Origin: Herminiimonas sp.
GTDB lineage: Bacteria > Pseudomonadota > Gammaproteobacteria > Burkholderiales > Burkholderiaceae
Assembly: GCA_014377155.1 (NCBI GenBank)
Contig: JACMQD010000187.1
Coordinates: 1 to 9,998 of the forward strand
DNA length: 9,998 nucleotides
Reading direction: 5' to 3'
In this document: positions 6,371-9,998 of the stretch, in pieces
Position numbering within the stretch: the first letter of the stretch is position 1
Layout of the letters: every line of letters starts with the position of its first letter
Program-made: the position numbers and the translations under genes
Notes under the pieces: generated by a model
What the model saw: only the letters and a program-made list of their open reading frames with translations
The model's database searches: none
Told to the model about the DNA's origin: nothing

Positions 6371-6778
6371 ATGAAAGCATCCCTAGAACGCGAGGATTTC
6401 AGCGGACGCCTGCAGCAGGCGCTGCGAAATGCCGAATATTCGTCCGAAAGCCCGACGCAGCTTGCGCGGGAATTCAACGTGCGCTTTGCAGGTCGTCCGG
6501 TTACGGTACATGCGGCGCGCAAATGGTTGGTTGGCGAAGCCATTCCGACGCAGGAAAAACTGCGCACGCTGGCGGACTGGCTCGGTGTGCCTGCGGAATG
6601 GCTGCGTTTCGGCGGTGAACAGCGTAGTGAAGAACATCGCAGCGATATCGTGTCGCCACCACGTTTCGAAAGCGCCGATGTGAAGCTGATCGCAGAGTTA
6701 CAGACACTCGACGAGCAGTATCGTGTAGTGGCACGGGAAATCATCCGCATGCTGGTTCGCATCAACCGTCAGCGTTAA
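6371..6778 (+). CDS. Small Cro/C1-like helix-turn-helix regulator
   Basis: This 135-aa cytoplasmic protein resembles a regulator type I recall as widespread in Betaproteobacteria, opening with K-A/P-SLER-x-DFS. The N-terminal two thirds (about 10-82) looks like a lambda-repressor-type HTH: TQLAREFNVRF, a spacer GRPVTVHAARKWLVGEAIP in recognition-helix position, then QEKLRTLADWLGVPAEWLRFG. Residues 83-100 form a polar linker. Residues 101-133 are helical (DVKLIAELQTLDEQYRVVAREIIRML) and may oligomerise. There is no enzymatic domain and no LexA-type protease. The ATG at 6371 has no evident Shine-Dalgarno and overlaps a six-codon upstream frame. The role is unknown. The gene stands alone, with a palindrome upstream and a convergent gene downstream, which suggests a self-regulated chromosomal factor rather than part of a prophage. 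Confidence 0.85.
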   Translation: MKASLEREDFSGRLQQALRNAEYSSESPTQLAREFNVRFAGRPVTVHAARKWLVGEAIPTQEKLRTLADWLGVPAEWLRFGGEQRSEEHRSDIVSPPRFESADVKLIAELQTLDEQYRVVAREIIRMLVRINRQR

Positions 6779-6793
6779 GACCCACGCTGTGGA

Positions 6794-6808
6794 GCCGACC
6801 ACCTCGGC
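6794..6808 (+). terminator. Weak stem-loop between convergent genes
   Basis: GCCGA-CCACC-TCGGC forms a 5-bp GC stem with a 5-nt loop, 16 bases after the HTH stop. No U-run follows. A second pair, CTCCCC (6813-6818) with GGGGAG (6839-6844), lies in the same 66-bp gap. One of these may help end convergent transcription, but neither is a strong intrinsic terminator. Confidence 0.25.
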
Positions 6809-6844
6809 CATCCTCCCCCTCATTCCCGGCAGAATCTTGGGGAG

Positions 6845-7654
6845 CTAGGCGATCGTGCCGGCGAGCTGTTTTAAATAACCCAGCCCGGCAATCGCACGGC
6901 TGCCGTACCAGGACAGCATTTCACCATCGACCAGATGGACCGGCTTGCCGAGCTGGCTTTCCAGCGCGTTGGCATGCGTCTGCGTGAAACGATACGGTTC
7001 CGTCGACAGTAGCACCACATCAATCTCGTTGGCCAGCGCCGGCCCCCATTCGAAAACAGGATATCGCGTGACCGGAGTCGCTGGCTGCCATTGCTGCCAG
7101 CCGATCATGGCGAGCATGCGGGCGATGTAGGTATCGCGCGAGACGGTCATCCACGGATTTTGCCAGATGCAATACAGCACCGACAGCGGCCTGCGCGCGC
7201 CATGCTCGGCAAGTGACGCGTAGTCGCGTTCGAAAGCGGTGGCCAGCACTGCCGCTTTTTCTTCTGCTCGAAAAATTTCCCCCAGCAGCGCATACAACGC
7301 CAGGTTGTCGCGCGGCGCCAGCGGATGGGTCACCACGACATGCGGGATGAACTGCGCCAGCGTCTGTACCGTCGGCTTTTCGTTTTCATCGATATTGACG
7401 ATCAGATGCGTCGGCGCCAACATGCGGATCTTGTCGATGTTGACGTCCTTGGTACCGCCGATCTTCGGAATGTGGGTCACGATCGGCGCCGGATGAATGC
7501 AAAACCCGGTGCGGCCGACGATCCATTTTTCCAGTCCAAGGTCGCACAGCAGTTCGGTAATGGAAGGCACCAGACTGACAATGCGCGGCAAGACGATGGC
7601 TGGATCGACGATGGCATGTTCGTGACCGGCGGCGTCGATTAGGCGGTCAGCCAT
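6845..7654 (-). CDS. TroA/BtuF-like metal or cobalamin-binding protein without signal peptide
   Basis: The sequence belongs to the helical-backbone metal-receptor (TroA/BtuF) superfamily, often annotated as cobalamin-binding protein. Numbered from this start (269 aa), typical blocks are PRIVSLVPSITELLCDLGL (about 23-41), KIGGTKDVNIDKI (64-76), PTHLIVNIDENEKP (81-94), WQNPWMTVSRDTYIARML (164-181) and VDGEMLSWYGSR (242-253). True BtuF is exported to the periplasm and feeds BtuCD. Here no signal peptide or lipobox is present from either possible ATG, and no ABC permease or ATPase is adjacent, so import by this protein alone is doubtful; a cytoplasmic role is possible. The ATG at 7654 gives MADRLIDAAGH, which I prefer. 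The ATG at 7681 would add MPTFKKTNY, and neither has a Shine-Dalgarno. The gene converges with the HTH gene and is separated from dsbA by a REP-like hairpin. Confidence 0.8.
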   Translation of the reverse strand: MADRLIDAAGHEHAIVDPAIVLPRIVSLVPSITELLCDLGLEKWIVGRTGFCIHPAPIVTHIPKIGGTKDVNIDKIRMLAPTHLIVNIDENEKPTVQTLAQFIPHVVVTHPLAPRDNLALYALLGEIFRAEEKAAVLATAFERDYASLAEHGARRPLSVLYCIWQNPWMTVSRDTYIARMLAMIGWQQWQPATPVTRYPVFEWGPALANEIDVVLLSTEPYRFTQTHANALESQLGKPVHLVDGEMLSWYGSRAIAGLGYLKQLAGTIA

Positions 7655-7734
7655 GTAATTGGTTTTTTTGAACGTGGGCATCGAAAATTTTGCGCGCCGG
7701 AAAGTAGGTAGAAAGGGCCACTACGCCGTCGCCC

Positions 7735-7797
7735 GTAAAAAGGGGCCAGAGAATTTTTCGCGACAATACTGCGAAAAAATATCTGACCCCATTTTAC
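7735..7797. repeat. REP-like palindromic hairpin
   Basis: Two 27-nt arms (7735-7761 and 7771-7797) pair with four mismatches around a 9-nt loop, GACAATACT. The core arms read GGGGCCAGAGAATTTTTCGC and, as the reverse complement of the right side, GGGGTCAGATATTTTTTCGC. The GGGGTCAGA...TCTGACCCC form is like repeats I recall scattered in many betaproteobacterial genomes, often near REP-associated tyrosine transposases. It lies in the 168-bp gap between dsbA and the BtuF-like gene, which are on the same strand. There it could stop or stabilise dsbA mRNA. No transposase is in the window. Confidence 0.75.
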
Positions 7798-7849
7798 TTT
7801 TCCAATGTGGCGCCGAGCAGGATAACGCCGGGCCAGTTTTACAGAGTAT

Positions 7850-8578
7850 TTACTTCTTGACGCTGTCGACTGCAGCCACCTTGATCGAGGCCGGAGCCGC
7901 AGCACCGGCGGATTTGCGGTCCTTGGCGGCTTTCGCAACCAGGTGATCCATGACCTGCAGCGCACCCGTTTGCAGGATCGCCTCAGGCTGGTTTCCCATC
8001 GAGGCGCCGACGATCGACGGCGACGTCACATAACGACCATCGATAGCGATCAGCGGTACGCCGTCGATCTTGTAGGCTTCCTGCAACTGCGCAGCGCGGC
8101 GAACCTTGGTCTGCACCCCGAACGAACTGTAAAGGTCGGCGAACTTCTGTTTGTCGATGCCGTTCTTGACAACGAAATCGACGATGTTTTTGTCGGAATC
8201 GACCACTGCGCGCTCGACGTGGATCGCGCGGAAAACTTTAGGATGCAGTTCTTCCAGCTTGCCCATCGCCTCCAGCGCGTAGTACAGCTTTTGCTGTGGT
8301 ACGAATGATTCGCGAAACGCGATCGGGACCCGCTTGAAGACGATGTTGTCGCCCTGTTTCTTGACCCATTCGGCCAGCGCCGGATCGAACGCATGGCAAT
8401 GCGGGCAGGAATACCAGAAAAATTCGGTGACTTCGATTTTTTTGCCGGAGTCGGTTTGCTGCGGCTTGTCGAGCGTACGGTAATCGGTGCCGGTTTGCGG
8501 CGCTGCAGGCGAAGCGCCGGCAACAGCGGTCACCACGCAAAGACTGATTGCGGCGACAAGTTTTTGAATCAGATGCAT
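7850..8578 (-). CDS. dsbA: Thiol:disulfide interchange protein DsbA
   Basis: This is a periplasmic oxidase that puts disulfide bonds into exported proteins and is re-oxidised by DsbB. The 242-aa precursor has a signal peptide: a short basic n-region, a hydrophobic stretch LVAAISLCVVTAVAG and a likely cut after ASPA near residue 25. The active site FFWYSCPHCHAF carries Cys58 and Cys61 with the DsbA-type dipeptide Pro-His. The cis-proline loop is GVPLIAI (Pro175). Between them lies the helical insertion typical of DsbA. The C-terminus has an extra Ala/Lys-rich tail (about 214-242) beyond the fold. A GAAAGGA ribosome site (plus 8584-8590) precedes the ATG, and the start is 15 nt after the SPOR gene stop, so the two are probably co-transcribed from the argS side. 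No dsbB is visible. Confidence 0.95.
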   Translation of the reverse strand: MHLIQKLVAAISLCVVTAVAGASPAAPQTGTDYRTLDKPQQTDSGKKIEVTEFFWYSCPHCHAFDPALAEWVKKQGDNIVFKRVPIAFRESFVPQQKLYYALEAMGKLEELHPKVFRAIHVERAVVDSDKNIVDFVVKNGIDKQKFADLYSSFGVQTKVRRAAQLQEAYKIDGVPLIAIDGRYVTSPSIVGASMGNQPEAILQTGALQVMDHLVAKAAKDRKSAGAAAPASIKVAAVDSVKK

Positions 8579-8593
8579 ACGGTTCCTTTCGGG

Positions 8594-9301
8594 TTATTTG
8601 GGTTGGCGAACAACGGCCACATCGACACCGCTGTCGGATAACTTGCTGCGGGCACGGTTCATCGGCTCCATCTGGGCGAACGGTCCGATGCGCACCCGGT
8701 ACAACACGCCATTGTCGGTCTGGCGCTCGGAAATGGCGGCTTCGAATCCCTGCAAAGCCAGCTTGGCTTTGGTGTTTTCGGCGTCGCCTTGCTCCCGGAA
8801 TGCACCGGCCTGCAGGAAATAAGTCCATTTCTCATCGACCGAGTCTGACTTTGCCGCAGCATTCTTGGCAGCATCCTTTTCCTTATTATCGACGGTTTTG
8901 GCATCGGCTGTCGCGCCGGCCGCTTTGGCGGCAGCCTTCTCGGCTTTTTCAGCCGCTTTTTCAGCTGTTTTTTCAGCCGCTTTTTCGGCAGCCTTCGCTT
9001 TGTCGGATTTTTCGACTACGGGTGGCGTGACCGGTTCCACTGCCGTGTTTTCAGGCACAACCGGCTTGACGAAGTCCCTGGCAGCTTCGCGCGTGGCATC
9101 TTTATTGCCATACAGCGGCTTGTTCGGGTCGATCGGCTGACTCGGGTCCGGCGCACGCTCCTGGCGGCCCATCTTATTGGTAAAAGGCAGCGACGTCTTG
9201 GTAATCGCGACGGCAACCACCACGGCAATCCCCAAGCCCACGATAAGTCCGATGATGACACCCAGAACGGTACCGCCTGCCTGCTTTTTATGCTTGATCA
9301 T
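8594..9301 (-). CDS. SPOR-domain inner-membrane protein (FtsN/DedD-like)
   Basis: This 235-aa bitopic membrane protein probably binds denuded peptidoglycan at the division septum. Layout: a basic cytoplasmic start MIKHKKQ; a Gly-rich transmembrane helix (about 11-33); a Pro-rich stretch (50-95); a charged Ala/Lys/Glu segment (97-150), probably a long periplasmic helix; and a SPOR domain (158-233). The SPOR domain shows the [15 protein letters not shown] opening and the [18 protein letters not shown] middle. Length and order suit FtsN or DedD, but the sequence cannot tell which. The start ATG at 9301 overlaps the argS 3' end by 14 nt. An in-frame TTG at 9313 would add four residues. No strong Shine-Dalgarno is seen, so coupling to argS is likely. 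The gene is followed by dsbA after 15 nt, a pairing I recall from other Burkholderiales. Confidence 0.9.
   Translation of the reverse strand: MIKHKKQAGGTVLGVIIGLIVGLGIAVVVAVAITKTSLPFTNKMGRQERAPDPSQPIDPNKPLYGNKDATREAARDFVKPVVPENTAVEPVTPPVVEKSDKAKAAEKAAEKTAEKAAEKAEKAAAKAAGATADAKTVDNKEKDAAKNAAAKSDSVDEKWTYFLQAGAFREQGDAENTKAKLALQGFEAAISERQTDNGVLYRVRIGPFAQMEPMNRARSKLSDSGVDVAVVRQPK
8941..8988 (-). repeat. Four 12-bp tandem repeats within the SPOR gene
   Basis: Four imperfect units of 12 bases (plus strand CNGYTTTTTCRG) lie head to tail and encode the AAEK/TAEK repeats of the charged helix. Because the unit is a multiple of three, copy-number slippage would lengthen or shorten the periplasmic linker without a frameshift. 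Confidence 0.7.
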
Positions 9302-9998
9302 TTGCTTGGTCAACTTTCTTCGATTCCATCCGTGTCGGCGCCGATACGCCGATCAGTGCCAGTCCATTGCGCAAAACCTGTCGTGTCGCAGCCATCAACG
9401 CCAGCCGTGCGTTCCTGGTGGACACGTCGTCGACGAAAACCCGTTCGGCATTGTAGTACCCATGCAGCTCGCCGGCCAGATCGCGCAGATAGAACGCTAC
9501 CTGATGCGGGCCGAGTTCTTCAAGGGCTTTTTGCAGCGCCTCGGGATAGTCGGCCAGCTTGGCCAGCAGCGTCGCTTCACGCGGTGCAGTCAGCGGCGAC
9601 AAATCGACCTGGTCGAGCGTACTTTCATCGCCATCGGTCCATTTGGCCAGCACCGAGCAAATTCGGGCATGCGCATACTGGACGTAATACACCGGGTTTT
9701 CATCGGACTGCGACAACGCCACATCGACATCGAAAACGAACTCCGTATCGGCCTTGCGCGAAATCAGGAAAAAACGCACGGCATCGCGGCCACGCGTCAG
9801 GTCGCGTGGCGTGGCATCGGCCGGGTCGGCTTCGCCGGTCGACCATTCGATCAGGTCGCGCACCGTGACATACGATCCGGCGCGTTTTGAAATCTTGACT
9901 TCTTCGCCGTCTTTCATGACCGTGACCATCTTGTGCAGCACATAATCCGGATAGCCCTGCGGAATCCCGATATCGAGTGCCTGCAGGCCGGCGCGCAC
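9288..9998 (-). CDS. argS: Arginyl-tRNA synthetase, C-terminal part
   Basis: ArgS is a class I cytoplasmic synthetase that charges tRNA-Arg. The window holds the last 236 codons and the stop; the N-terminus, including the HIGH motif, lies to the right. Visible are the end of the catalytic domain with [17 protein letters not shown], the KMSKS-equivalent VKISKRAG (34-41 of the fragment) and [20 protein letters not shown] helical DALR anticodon-binding domain then runs from about residue 100 ([17 protein letters not shown]) to the C-terminus, with [15 protein letters not shown] inside. The last 14 nt overlap the next gene, which encodes the SPOR protein. The first visible codon is GTG, encoding Val here rather than a start. 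Confidence 0.96.
   Translation of the reverse strand: MRAGLQALDIGIPQGYPDYVLHKMVTVMKDGEEVKISKRAGSYVTVRDLIEWSTGEADPADATPRDLTRGRDAVRFFLISRKADTEFVFDVDVALSQSDENPVYYVQYAHARICSVLAKWTDGDESTLDQVDLSPLTAPREATLLAKLADYPEALQKALEELGPHQVAFYLRDLAGELHGYYNAERVFVDDVSTRNARLALMAATRQVLRNGLALIGVSAPTRMESKKVDQANDQA

Noticed and set aside
7735..7797. The palindrome as one unit of a CRISPR array
   Set aside because: There is only one hairpin, with no regularly spaced repeats and no cas genes.

Overview
The window looks like chromosomal DNA of a betaproteobacterium, most likely Burkholderiales and probably Oxalobacteraceae (Herminiimonas/Collimonas/Herbaspirillum-like). This rests on moderately high GC, the protein styles (AceK, IVD, an argS-SPOR-dsbA cluster, a signal-less cobalamin-binding-like protein, a KASLER-type HTH regulator) and a REP-type hairpin. 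The genus is inference.

Layout. (1) Positions 1-4116, minus strand, form a compact catabolic operon read from right to left: isovaleryl-CoA dehydrogenase (ivd/liuA), a mammalian-type PLP serine/threonine dehydratase, isocitrate dehydrogenase kinase/phosphatase (aceK) and the first 25 codons of a thiolase cut by the window edge. (2) Positions 4117-4858 hold a MerR-family regulator of the LiuR type, flanked by the most striking regulatory DNA in the window. Two overlapping perfect 7-2-7 palindromes built on ACGT lie upstream of ivd, and a third perfect 7-2-7 palindrome lies in the divergent gap between liuR and an MBL-fold hydrolase. (3) Positions 4859-5923, plus strand, encode that MBL-fold hydrolase. 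(4) Positions 5924-6370 are a more AT-rich patch with no confident gene. It holds a 13-bp inverted repeat, a doubtful 76-codon ORF and a 7-5-7 operator-like palindrome before a small HTH regulator (6371-6778, plus). (5) Positions 6845-7681 (minus) encode a TroA/BtuF-like protein without a signal peptide. A 27-nt-arm REP-like hairpin separates it from (6) a minus-strand cluster of argS (partial, runs off the right edge), a SPOR-domain membrane protein and dsbA.

How the genes fit together. The left half reads as one LiuR-controlled module. IVD oxidises isovaleryl-CoA from leucine. The thiolase would cleave acetoacetyl-CoA to acetyl-CoA. The dehydratase feeds pyruvate or 2-oxobutyrate. AceK would throttle isocitrate dehydrogenase so that acetyl-CoA carbon goes to the glyoxylate shunt. 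The most interesting points are aceK and a serine dehydratase in a leucine-catabolic operon, the tandem overlapping operators, and the shared operator that places an uncharacterised MBL hydrolase in the same putative regulon. I see no CRISPR array, no intact transposase, no rRNA or tRNA, and no clear novel defence system.
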